Assembly (NCBI GenBank): GCA_018433015.1
Contig: JAHDSB010000072.1
Span: 1-49,750 of the forward strand
Source of the DNA: Clostridia bacterium
GTDB taxonomy: Bacteria > Bacillota > Peptococcia > DRI-13 > SV3-B141
Length of the DNA stretch: 49,750 nt
Direction of reading: 5' to 3'
Below are positions 34,609 through 42,220 of the stretch, in pieces. The notes beneath the pieces are model-generated. The model was not told the DNA's origin and did not search any database. It was given only the letters and a program-made list of their open reading frames with translations. The translations under genes were made by a program, and so were the position numbers. Numbering within the stretch: the stretch's first letter is position 1; each line of letters starts with the position of its first letter.

Positions 34609-35268
34609 ATGCCAAAACAGTTTGCAGTAATAGGTTTAGGAAGATTTGGAATCAGTGTTGCTACTACATTAAGTGAATTAGGACATGATGTTATTGCTAT
34701 CGATAATTCGGAGGCTGCAGTGAAAGCTGTTGCTAATTTGGTTACTCAAGCGGTACAAGCCGATGCCCGGGATGAACAAACTCTGCGGGCATTAGGTCTT
34801 AGAAATCTTGATATGGCAGTAGTAGCCATTGGTGACGATATTCAGGCTAATATTTTAATAACGCAGATGCTTAAAGAAATAGGTGTAAAAAAGGTTATTT
34901 CTAAAGCTATGAATCCAGTGCATGCCAAAGTCTTGAAAAACATAGGTGCCGATAAAGTTATTTCTCCTGAGAAGGATATGGGTGTCAGAGTTGCCCATAA
35001 TTTAGTTTCTTTTCATTTTGAAGATTGTATCGAGCTGTCTAATGACTACAGTATGATAGAAATAAAAATACCTGCCAAATATGTTAATAAGACCTTGAGG
35101 CAAATCCAAATGGGAGCCAAATATGGAATTAATGTGATGGCTATCAAAAAAGGTGATGAGGTCATTGTTTCTCCTGGTGCAGATGAAGTAATAGAAGAAG
35201 GGGATCTTCTTATTGTAATCAGTGAAAATAAGGCTTTAGCCCATTTGTCTAAAAAAATATGTGATTGA
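34609..35268 (+). CDS. ktrA: Potassium uptake regulatory subunit KtrA/TrkA
   Basis: 219 residues. The RCK_N Rossmann domain (FAVIGLGRFGISVATTL, D31, then QADARDE) binds NAD(H) or ATP/ADP, and the RCK_C domain (about 135-218) is the known c-di-AMP binding unit in Gram-positive KtrA. It gates KtrB. Control by c-di-AMP could thus act on both RNA and protein here; the protein level is inferred from the family. Confidence 0.94.
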   Translation: MPKQFAVIGLGRFGISVATTLSELGHDVIAIDNSEAAVKAVANLVTQAVQADARDEQTLRALGLRNLDMAVVAIGDDIQANILITQMLKEIGVKKVISKAMNPVHAKVLKNIGADKVISPEKDMGVRVAHNLVSFHFEDCIELSNDYSMIEIKIPAKYVNKTLRQIQMGAKYGINVMAIKKGDEVIVSPGADEVIEEGDLLIVISENKALAHLSKKICD

Positions 35269-35366
35269 GTCATTGCAGATTAAGTAAAAATAAATATTAC
35301 CAAACTTGCCCTAATTATATATAATAATACTTTAGGAAGATATTTTAGATAGCCAATGAGGAAGAG

Positions 35367-36083
35367 GTGATTTTTATAAACATATTAGTATATAGCTTTA
35401 TGGCTGGATTAGTAACGGGACTTGGGGCCTTGATAACTATTCTTATCAAAGAACCTTCTAAAAAGTTATTATCTCTAGCTTTAGGTTTTGCATCGGGTAT
35501 TATGATTGGTATTTCTACAATAAGCTTGATACCGGAAAGTATGGAAGCGGGAAGTTTTACTCTCTGCTTCTTGGGGTTTGTCAGCGGAGCTGTTTTTTTG
35601 TGGTTAATTGACGTTTCTCTGCCCCATATTCACAAAAATGAGACAAATTGTGATATGTATATGAAAATGGGATATTTCATTGCTGCCGGGATTGCTTTTC
35701 ATAATCTTCCGGAAGGTATTGCAATTGGTGCAACAAATGAGGTATCCACCCAATTAGGACTTTATACAGCTATATCTATTGGGATTCACAATATTGCAGA
35801 AGGTTTAAGTATTGCAATGCCTTTGTGCATGGGGAAAGTTGGTAAGATAAGAATTATATTTATTACAACTATGACCGGTTTGGCCACCTTATTAGGAACA
35901 ATAATAGGATTGTTTATGGTAGGGGTTTCTCAAGGTTTTATTTCTTTTTCATTAGCATTTGCAGCTGGAGCTATGATATATATTTCTAGTGATGAATTAA
36001 TTCCTCATAGTCATAGTGTACATAGTCATACAGCTAACATGGGTATAGTATTAGGTATTATGTTGGCCTTATTATTAAAATAA
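35367..36083 (+). CDS. ZIP-family divalent metal transporter
   Basis: 238 residues, about eight membrane helices. The metal-site helices IAFHNLPEGIAIG and GIHNIAEGLSIA carry the HNxPE and HNxAE motifs of GufA/ZupT-type ZIP proteins. HSHSVHSH near the C-terminus is a histidine-rich metal stretch. It takes up Zn, Fe or Mn. It starts at GTG 35367 after a GAGGAAG site. It is monocistronic, with a terminator at 36106. Confidence 0.9.
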   Translation: MIFINILVYSFMAGLVTGLGALITILIKEPSKKLLSLALGFASGIMIGISTISLIPESMEAGSFTLCFLGFVSGAVFLWLIDVSLPHIHKNETNCDMYMKMGYFIAAGIAFHNLPEGIAIGATNEVSTQLGLYTAISIGIHNIAEGLSIAMPLCMGKVGKIRIIFITTMTGLATLLGTIIGLFMVGVSQGFISFSLAFAAGAMIYISSDELIPHSHSVHSHTANMGIVLGIMLALLLK

Positions 36084-36105
36084 ATAATGAAAAACCAACG
36101 AAAGA

Positions 36106-36144
36106 AAAAAAGTGACTCCCCCCCAACAGTTAGTCACTTTTTTT
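36106..36144. terminator. Bidirectional terminator between ZIP and ArsR-family genes
   Basis: AAAAAAGTGACT (36106-36117) pairs with AGTCACTTTTTT (36132-36143) across a C-rich loop. A and T runs serve both convergent genes. Confidence 0.88.
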
Positions 36145-36170
36145 ATAACGATTAAAAAAATTTTGAAAAA

Positions 36171-36452
36171 TTATATTAAGTTAACGATTTTTTTAGCGTC
36201 AGGATGTACAACATAATAAGTAATTTCAGTACCGGTTCTTTTGCCTTCTACTATACCTGATGACTTTAATTTGCTTAAATGCTGGGAAACAGTAGATTGT
36301 GGCATGTCAAGGCAAACCTGGATTTTACTTACATTACATCCTCCAGTTTCAACTAGGTTTTTGACAATGCAAAGGCGTACAGGGTGAGCCAGTGCTTTTA
36401 GCATTTGAGCCTTTTTTTCTAGCACTTTTAATTGCTCTTCGTTAATTTTCAT
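36171..36452 (-). CDS. ArsR-family transcriptional repressor
   Basis: 93 residues, a single winged-helix domain (ALAHPVRLCIVKNLV; MPQSTVSQHLSKLKSSGIV). Three cysteines, C28, C39 and C47, surround the alpha-3 region, so a metal, persulfide or redox signal is plausible, but the classic ELCVCDL arsenic motif is absent. It is divergent from the SmsC-SmsB iron-sulfur pair with a 180-base shared intergenic region, making it a candidate regulator of that pair. Confidence 0.87.
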   Translation of the reverse strand: MKINEEQLKVLEKKAQMLKALAHPVRLCIVKNLVETGGCNVSKIQVCLDMPQSTVSQHLSKLKSSGIVEGKRTGTEITYYVVHPDAKKIVNLI

Positions 36453-36632
36453 GATACCAATAACCCCCGTTTATACTAAAACTTGTAATATTCTAATAAT
36501 TTAATAATAAAACAAATAAAGGAAAATGGCAACATAAATTAAAAATCTCTGGACTTATAGTGGCTATTCTGGGAAAATAATCAGTGTGACACAATAATAA
36601 TTAAACTACTCTTAATAGGGGAGGTTGTATGA

Positions 36633-37373
36633 TTGCTTGAATTAAAAAATATCTCATTTACACTTGATAGCGATAAAGAGCCAGTAACAATACTAAAAGA
36701 TGTTTCTTTAAATCTAGAGGATAATAAATTTTATGTGATTACTGGTCCAAATGGTGGAGGAAAGTCTACCCTAGCCAAAATAATTATGGGGATTTATCAG
36801 CCCACAGCCGGCAAGATTATTTTAGATGGTAAGGATATAACAGAGCTTCCTATTAATGAACGGGCAAAGTTGGGGATTGGTTTCGCGTTTCAGCAGCCCC
36901 CACGTTTTAAAGGAATAACTGTACGAGAACTATTAAAACTAGCCAGGGGTGAGCAAAAAGGATCGGGCTGCAATCATTTATATGATGTGGGTCTATGCCC
37001 CAAAGATTACGCAGATAGAGAGGTTAATGCCAGTCTGTCCGGTGGTGAATTAAAAAGAATTGAAATTGCAACGTTATTAAATCGAGACCTGAATGTAGCC
37101 ATTTTTGATGAACCGGAAGCGGGTATTGATTTATGGAGTTTCAGTCGCCTTACAGAAACATTTAAAGAGATGAATAATAAGAACAAATCAACAATGGTGA
37201 TTATTTCTCACCAAGAAAGAATCCTGGAAATGGCCGATGAAATAATCTTAGTTAGTGAAGGAGAAATCCAAGAAATAGGAGAGAAGAATGAAATGCTCTC
37301 CCAGATATTGAGTAAATGTAATTGCGATATGGCATGTCCCGAAAGAGGTGAAGAAAATGTTAAATGCTATTGA
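36633..37373 (+). CDS. SufC-like Fe-S assembly ATPase (SmsC)
   Basis: 246 residues. Walker A GPNGGGKST 38-46, signature LSGGELKRIEIA from 135 and Walker B IFDEPEAGID from 157 are of SufC type. The C-terminal tail carries SKCNCDMACPE, three closely spaced cysteines absent from standard SufC, plus a last-but-one cysteine. With only a SufB-like partner and no SufD, SufS or SufU nearby, it fits the minimal SUF-like (SMS) system of anaerobes. TTG start after GGGGAGG. Confidence 0.9.
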   Translation: MLELKNISFTLDSDKEPVTILKDVSLNLEDNKFYVITGPNGGGKSTLAKIIMGIYQPTAGKIILDGKDITELPINERAKLGIGFAFQQPPRFKGITVRELLKLARGEQKGSGCNHLYDVGLCPKDYADREVNASLSGGELKRIEIATLLNRDLNVAIFDEPEAGIDLWSFSRLTETFKEMNNKNKSTMVIISHQERILEMADEIILVSEGEIQEIGEKNEMLSQILSKCNCDMACPERGEENVKCY

Positions 37374-38277
37374 TAAAGAAATGTTAGAGGCTATAGCTGA
37401 TATACATGATGTACCCATAGGGGCATATAATATACGGAAAAATGGTGAAGGTGTAAGTAAAAAATCTACAGCTAATATTGAAATTCGACCCAAAGAAGGA
37501 AAACCAGGTATAGATGTTATTGTAAAACCAGGTACAAAGGGTGAAAGTATTCATATCCCTGTAATTATAACAGAGACAGGCATGAATGACCTGGTTTATA
37601 ATACCTTTGATATTGGGGAAGGGGCAGATGTTTTAATTGTAGCAGGGTGTGGAATTCATAATCCGGGCAACAATAAATCCCAACATGATGGTATTCACAA
37701 TTTTATTGTACGCAAAGGTGCTCGTCTTCATTATATAGAAAAGCACTATGGGGCTGGAACCGGTGAAGGGGGAAGGGTCCTTAATCCCAAAACTATCTTA
37801 GAAATTGAAGAAGATGGTTATGCAGAATTAGATATGGTGCAAATAAAAGGGGTAGATTCAACAAAACGTTATACAGAAGCAAAAATCCACAAAAACGGAC
37901 ACTTACTCGTATCGGAAAGATTACTAACCCACGGGAAACAGTATGCTGAAACAGAAATGATCATAGATCTGGTAGGAGAAAATGCAACAACTCAGGTTAT
38001 TTCCCGCTCTGTAGCACAGGACAACTCCAAACAGATCTTTTATCCTCGTGTTATTGGCAAGGCTAAATCACGGGGACACGTACAGTGTGATGCTATCATT
38101 ATGAATAATGCTGTTGTTCGCTCTATTCCCGAAATTGATGCACGCCATGCAGATGCCCAATTAGTTCACGAAGCAGCTATAGGGAAAATTGCAGGAGAAC
38201 AAATAATAAAGCTGATGACTTTAGGACTTTCCGAAGAGGAAGCAGAAGAAAGAATTCTACAAGGCTTTTTAAAATAG
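37357..38277 (+). CDS. SufB/SufD-like Fe-S scaffold protein (SmsB)
   Basis: 306 residues, shorter than SufB (about 470), carrying the SufBD beta-helix core (GEGADVLIVAGCGIHN; ARLHYIEKHYG; SRSVAQDNSKQIFYPRVIG) and the conserved DARHADAQLVHEAAIGKI end. It is the likely scaffold for cluster assembly with the ATPase whose gene overlaps it by 17 bases. The open frame extends to GTG 37348, but AGAGGTG favours ATG 37357. A strong terminator follows. Confidence 0.9.
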   Translation: MLNAIDKEMLEAIADIHDVPIGAYNIRKNGEGVSKKSTANIEIRPKEGKPGIDVIVKPGTKGESIHIPVIITETGMNDLVYNTFDIGEGADVLIVAGCGIHNPGNNKSQHDGIHNFIVRKGARLHYIEKHYGAGTGEGGRVLNPKTILEIEEDGYAELDMVQIKGVDSTKRYTEAKIHKNGHLLVSERLLTHGKQYAETEMIIDLVGENATTQVISRSVAQDNSKQIFYPRVIGKAKSRGHVQCDAIIMNNAVVRSIPEIDARHADAQLVHEAAIGKIAGEQIIKLMTLGLSEEEAEERILQGFLK

Positions 38278-38295
38278 GGTAAACTGTAGAAAGAC

Positions 38296-38341
38296 AAGTT
38301 AGTTATTGGCATTTAATTATGCTGATAACTAACTTTTTTTG
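38296..38341 (+). terminator. Terminator of the smsCB pair
   Basis: AAGTTAGTTAT (38296-38306) pairs with ATAACTAACTT (38325-38335), with an inner GCAT / ATGC stem, then a T-run. Confidence 0.9.
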
Positions 38342-38513
38342 TTGGGATTATCTATTTAGGGATACCTCACGTAAAAACTATTGTACTAGCAAATTCCTCA
38401 TTACTGTAAATTATGAGAGTTAGGTAGCCACCTTCTATGGAGTTATGGTAAAATTTATAAGAAGTAATAAAAACAAGTTTCTACTAGCAAAAATAGAAAG
38501 TGAGTAGATGTAG

Positions 38514-38888
38514 ATGTGGGTTAAATTATTAATTATAATGATCGTTCTATGGGTCTTACAGGGCTTCTTAACGGTATTTCAGTTAATGAATTTGAAAAAA
38601 AGAATAGGTGAATTAGAGAAATATGGTCATGTAGGTATGGGTGCTGTAAAGGGGCGTTTTAAGGCAGGAACCATGGTTTTAGTGGCTGGCAATGAGGACG
38701 GGGAAATTGTAGAAGCCCAGCTTATGCAGGGACGTACCATATTTGCTAAATTTAAACCTTATCAAGAGATCATAGGTTTAAAATATTGGGATGTATTAGC
38801 CGAAAGTAAAGAAAAAGAGGGCAATTTATCACAAGCTTTAGCAAGGGCTATCAAGAGTTTAGAACAAAAATATGAAGAAGAGAATTAA
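38514..38888 (+). CDS. GutM-like membrane-anchored regulator
   Basis: 124 residues. One N-terminal membrane helix (3-25) is followed by a soluble domain whose GHVGMGAVKGRFKAG and VEAQLMQGRTIFAKF parallel the GxVGVGRSSGRFK and MKGLTVFAR stretches of the glucitol operon activator GutM. GutM normally accompanies a glucitol phosphotransferase; none is here. The gene stands alone with its own terminator, next to a fructose-6-phosphate aldolase gene. Function outside sugar alcohol use is unknown. Confidence 0.72.
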   Translation: MWVKLLIIMIVLWVLQGFLTVFQLMNLKKRIGELEKYGHVGMGAVKGRFKAGTMVLVAGNEDGEIVEAQLMQGRTIFAKFKPYQEIIGLKYWDVLAESKEKEGNLSQALARAIKSLEQKYEEEN

Positions 38889-38899
38889 ACGGTAAGTAT

Positions 38900-38929
38900 A
38901 AAACCTCCGCCTAAAAGGATGGAGGTTTT
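38900..38929 (+). terminator. Terminator after the GutM-like gene
   Basis: AAAACCTCC / GGAGGTTTT with a 12-base loop, 11 bases after the stop. Confidence 0.82.
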
Positions 38930-39061
38930 GTGCTAGTAGAGTGCCGGCAAATTACATTTTAAAATTCATGTTATAAAAGGTAGGGGTGGTAGGGATATAA
39001 TAATATTGATTAAATAACATAAGATATAATATTTCCGATATGAAATGGAGTGTGAAAAAGA

Positions 39062-39712
39062 GTGAAATTATTTATTGATACTGCTAATGTAGAGGATATC
39101 AAAAAAGCTAATGAGATGGGTGTTATCTGTGGAGTAACTACTAATCCCTCTTTAATAGCTAAAGAAGGAAGAGATTTTCAGGAAACAGTCCGGGAGATTG
39201 CAACAATTGTAGATGGACCTATCAGTGCAGAGGTTATTAGCTTAGATGCGAAAAGAATGATAGAAGAAGGAAAAGAGTTAAGCAAAATTCATGAAAATAT
39301 AGTTATTAAAATACCTATGACGGTAGAAGGGCTTAAAGCCGTCAAGATGTTAAAATCATTAGGAATTAAAACAAATGTCACTCTGGTTTTTTCTGCAGCT
39401 CAAGCCCTTTTGGCAGCTAGGGCAGGAGCCACATATGTTAGTCCTTTTTTAGGGAGATTGGATGATATAGGAAATATAGGGGTGGAACTTTTAAGGGAGA
39501 TAGTAGATATATTTACGGAACACGATATTAAGACGGAAATAATTGCAGCCAGCATTAGGAGTCCCCTTCATGTGATAGAAGCAGCAAGAATAGGAGCAGA
39601 TATAGCTACCATACCTTATAATGTAATTATGCAAATGACTAAACATCCCTTAACGGATCTTGGCATAGAAAGATTTTTAAAAGATTGGGAAAGTGTACCG
39701 CAAAAAAAGTAA
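39062..39712 (+). CDS. Fructose-6-phosphate aldolase / TalC-type transaldolase
   Basis: 216 residues. [14 protein letters not shown] and [14 protein letters not shown] are TalC/FSA signatures, and K83 in VIKIPMT is the Schiff-base lysine. Length matches the short transaldolase family (Fsa, MipB). In Firmicutes this class is usually a true transaldolase or transaldolase-like enzyme of the pentose phosphate pathway, so aldolase activity is not certain. GTG start. Confidence 0.93.
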   Translation: MKLFIDTANVEDIKKANEMGVICGVTTNPSLIAKEGRDFQETVREIATIVDGPISAEVISLDAKRMIEEGKELSKIHENIVIKIPMTVEGLKAVKMLKSLGIKTNVTLVFSAAQALLAARAGATYVSPFLGRLDDIGNIGVELLREIVDIFTEHDIKTEIIAASIRSPLHVIEAARIGADIATIPYNVIMQMTKHPLTDLGIERFLKDWESVPQKK

Positions 39713-39731
39713 GCTTGTATTGAAACTTTGG

Positions 39732-41096
39732 CTATAATTCCAAGGCCCCTTCTTTAATAATTTCTGAGACAGTAGGATGAGGGAAAACTAGGTTTTGTAT
39801 GTCTTCTATAATCATATTTTTTTCTATCATCAGAGCAGGTCCGAAAATTATTTCTGAAGCATAGTTTCCCAGTAAATGAGCGCCCAGGAGGCGTTTGTTT
39901 TTTTTATCAATCAATAGCTTACAAATCCCGTTACCCCCTTCATTTTCCGCAATGTACCTACCGCTGTATCGCATGGAGAGGGAAATAGTTTTATATTCCA
40001 GACCTTTTTCTTGGGCGGAAGTTTCTGTTTCACCACATCCTGCTACTTCGGGATTAGTGTAAATAACAGCAGGGATGGCTTGATAATTCATAACACTTTC
40101 TTTACCTAAAATAGTACTGATACATATTTCTGCTTCTTTGTAGGCCGTGTGAGCCAGCATAGACTTGCCGTTTATATCGCCGGCGGCATATACATCAGGG
40201 ATATTTGTTTGGCCCAATTCATTAGTTATGATAAAATCCCGTTCCGTGTTGAGTCCAATATTTTCTACACCTAAAGCTGCAGTAGCAGCTTTTCTACCTA
40301 CACTCAAAAGAACGTTTTCTGCTTCTATAGTATCTTGACCTTTGGGACCTGCGATAGTTATGGAATTATTATTAATTTGCATAACCCGGGAATTTAATAA
40401 AAAAGTAATGCCCTTTTTTTGATAATCTTGTTGTAAAAGATTTGCAATATCTAAATCAATGTTACCGCCGATGTGATCTAGCATTTCAATAATCGTGACT
40501 TTACTGCCTACAGAATTAAAATATGAAGCCATTTCCAGACCAATAACACCTCCACCGATGATAGCCAGGGAGGAGGGGATGGCAGGTATATTTAAAATTT
40601 CACGGTTCGTTACAACAAAAGAGTTTTCCAGACCTTCCTTGAGACCAGGGATAGGAGGAATAACAGGTTCGGAACCGGGAGCCAGCAGGAGCTTCTTTCC
40701 CAGGTAAGAGGTATCGTTAACTTGTATTGCAAAACCTGCCGGTTTCTTAGCAAGTATTTGCCCTGAACCTGCTAAAATTTCCACATCGTTATTTTTTAAG
40801 CGTTTTTTTATTCCGGTAGCTAAGATTTTAATTACCTTGTCTTTTCTTTTTAGAACTGTTTTATGATCAAAGACTACATTTTCTGCAGTAACCCCATATT
40901 TATTGCTGTGGCGAGCATTATCGTAGAGTTTAGCTGAGTAGAGTAGAGTTTTAGAAGGGATGCATCCTTCATTAAGACAAACTCCACCGATCTTGTTTTT
41001 TTCAATTAACAGAGTTTTTAATTTTGCTTTCCCAGCCAGATCAGCAGCGTGATAGCCGGCAGGACCTCCGCCGACAATTATTAAATCATACGTCAT
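39732..41096 (-). CDS. lpdA: Dihydrolipoyl dehydrogenase (E3)
   Basis: 454 residues. The FAD site is GGGPAGYHAA, the redox-active disulfide is C40/C45 in GGVCLNEGCIPSK, the NAD site is GGGVIGLEMASYF, and the C-terminal HPTVSE supplies the catalytic histidine. It reoxidises lipoyl groups of 2-oxoacid dehydrogenases or the glycine cleavage H-protein. No E1/E2 or gcv genes are in the window, so its partner complex is elsewhere. It converges on the transaldolase gene with a 19-base gap. Confidence 0.95.
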   Translation of the reverse strand: MTYDLIIVGGGPAGYHAADLAGKAKLKTLLIEKNKIGGVCLNEGCIPSKTLLYSAKLYDNARHSNKYGVTAENVVFDHKTVLKRKDKVIKILATGIKKRLKNNDVEILAGSGQILAKKPAGFAIQVNDTSYLGKKLLLAPGSEPVIPPIPGLKEGLENSFVVTNREILNIPAIPSSLAIIGGGVIGLEMASYFNSVGSKVTIIEMLDHIGGNIDLDIANLLQQDYQKKGITFLLNSRVMQINNNSITIAGPKGQDTIEAENVLLSVGRKAATAALGVENIGLNTERDFIITNELGQTNIPDVYAAGDINGKSMLAHTAYKEAEICISTILGKESVMNYQAIPAVIYTNPEVAGCGETETSAQEKGLEYKTISLSMRYSGRYIAENEGGNGICKLLIDKKNKRLLGAHLLGNYASEIIFGPALMIEKNMIIEDIQNLVFPHPTVSEIIKEGALEL

Positions 41097-41230
41097 TGTA
41101 ATTCCTCCGTTTTCTTACCTAAAGAGTATAATTAAAAGACAAAAGTTCTTTAATTTAGTAATAGCGCATTACAACTTAGATTATTCCTGTGATAAAGGAA
41201 AAATATTGTAAAAAAAACTCTTGTAAAAAA

Positions 41231-41260
41231 TGCAACCCTTTGTTTATTTTTTGTGTCTAA
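41231..41260 (+). promoter_or_regulatory. ECF-type promoter, probably autoregulated
   Basis: TGCAACC (41231-41237) and GTGTCTAA (41253-41260) resemble the TGCAAC / CGTCTA elements of ECF sigma factors, with about 17 bases between TGCAAC and TGTC. It ends 26 bases before the sigma factor ATG. Confidence 0.65.
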
Positions 41261-41286
41261 TAAATAGTGAAACTTGGAGGAGATAC

Positions 41287-41847
41287 ATGGAAAATGAAAA
41301 GCAATTACTAGAGGGGATAACAAAGGGAGATGCAGAGGCTATAGAAACATTGGTGATAAGCTTCAGCGATCCCTTATTACGGGTAACAACAGCCATCACA
41401 GGGGATGTTTCTTTAGCAGAAGAAGTAGTACAGGATGTTTTCCTACAGGTATGTGACAAGATTGAATCTTTTCAAGGAAATGCTACATTTAAAACTTGGA
41501 TCTATAGGATAGCCGTCAATACTGCTAAAAATAGACTACGTAATAGGTGGGCCAGAAAAGTATCTTGTTGGAATGAAATATCTGAAAAGGCTAAAGGTGC
41601 TAATACCGATTCTCCGGAGGAATTAGTTCTCAGAAAGGAAAACCAAAAAGAACTCCTGGAATGTTTGGAGATACTACCTGTTTATTATCGTTCTGTACTG
41701 GTGCTGTATTATTTAGAACAATTAAAAATAACGGAAATTGGCCAGATCTTAAAGAAACCTGAGGGTACCATAAAAAGTCAACTAGCCAGGGGAAGAAAGT
41801 TGCTCAAAGATATTATGATCACAAAAGGAGTGGGGACTCATGGTTAA
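41287..41847 (+). CDS. ECF-type RNA polymerase sigma factor
   Basis: 186 residues. Region 2 (DPLLRVTTAITGDVSLAEEVVQDVFLQVCDKIESFQG, TFKTWIYRIAVNTAKNRLR) and region 4 (LPVYYRSVLVLYYLEQLKITEIGQILKKPEGTIKSQLARGRKLLK) are both complete. The open frame goes back to 41230, but GGAGGAG points to ATG 41287. Its stop lies inside the next gene, which encodes a membrane protein and is probably the anti-sigma factor. An ECF-type promoter lies just upstream. Confidence 0.94.
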   Translation: MENEKQLLEGITKGDAEAIETLVISFSDPLLRVTTAITGDVSLAEEVVQDVFLQVCDKIESFQGNATFKTWIYRIAVNTAKNRLRNRWARKVSCWNEISEKAKGANTDSPEELVLRKENQKELLECLEILPVYYRSVLVLYYLEQLKITEIGQILKKPEGTIKSQLARGRKLLKDIMITKGVGTHG

Positions 41848-42220
41848 TGAGGACAAGGAATTATATAACTTTATGCAAAAAGGGCTACAAGATCTAGCTT
41901 ATACTCAGGAAAAGAAAAAAGCATTACAGCATGTTATAAAGCAGCACATGTTACAGCAGCAAGATAAAGGGTGGAAGAGATTGTTTAAGAGGATAAGTAA
42001 CTTTATGAACACTACTTATGAAGTATCCTTGTTGCATGTAGGTGCCGGTCTAGCCGCAATAGTTATAATTGTCAACCTTGCTTTATTTAGTGGTAGCATT
42101 CCTGCTCTCCAGATGAAAAGTAATACATCTCAGGTGGCGTGCTATCTTCAGCAAACTACTGTAAATCAAGATGGCAGCATACGAATCGTTTATGTACCCA
42201 TATATGAGGAGGAGCGATGA
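41840..42220 (+). CDS. Probable membrane anti-sigma factor
   Basis: 126 residues: a cytoplasmic helical N-terminus (1-60), one membrane helix (about 65-87) and a short outer tail. There is no zinc HxxxCxxC motif, so it is not a ZAS-type anti-sigma and is not recognised by sequence. The assignment rests on position: it overlaps the sigma gene by 8 bases and the TPR gene by one base, and it has the right topology. Confidence 0.65.
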   Translation: MVNEDKELYNFMQKGLQDLAYTQEKKKALQHVIKQHMLQQQDKGWKRLFKRISNFMNTTYEVSLLHVGAGLAAIVIIVNLALFSGSIPALQMKSNTSQVACYLQQTTVNQDGSIRIVYVPIYEEER

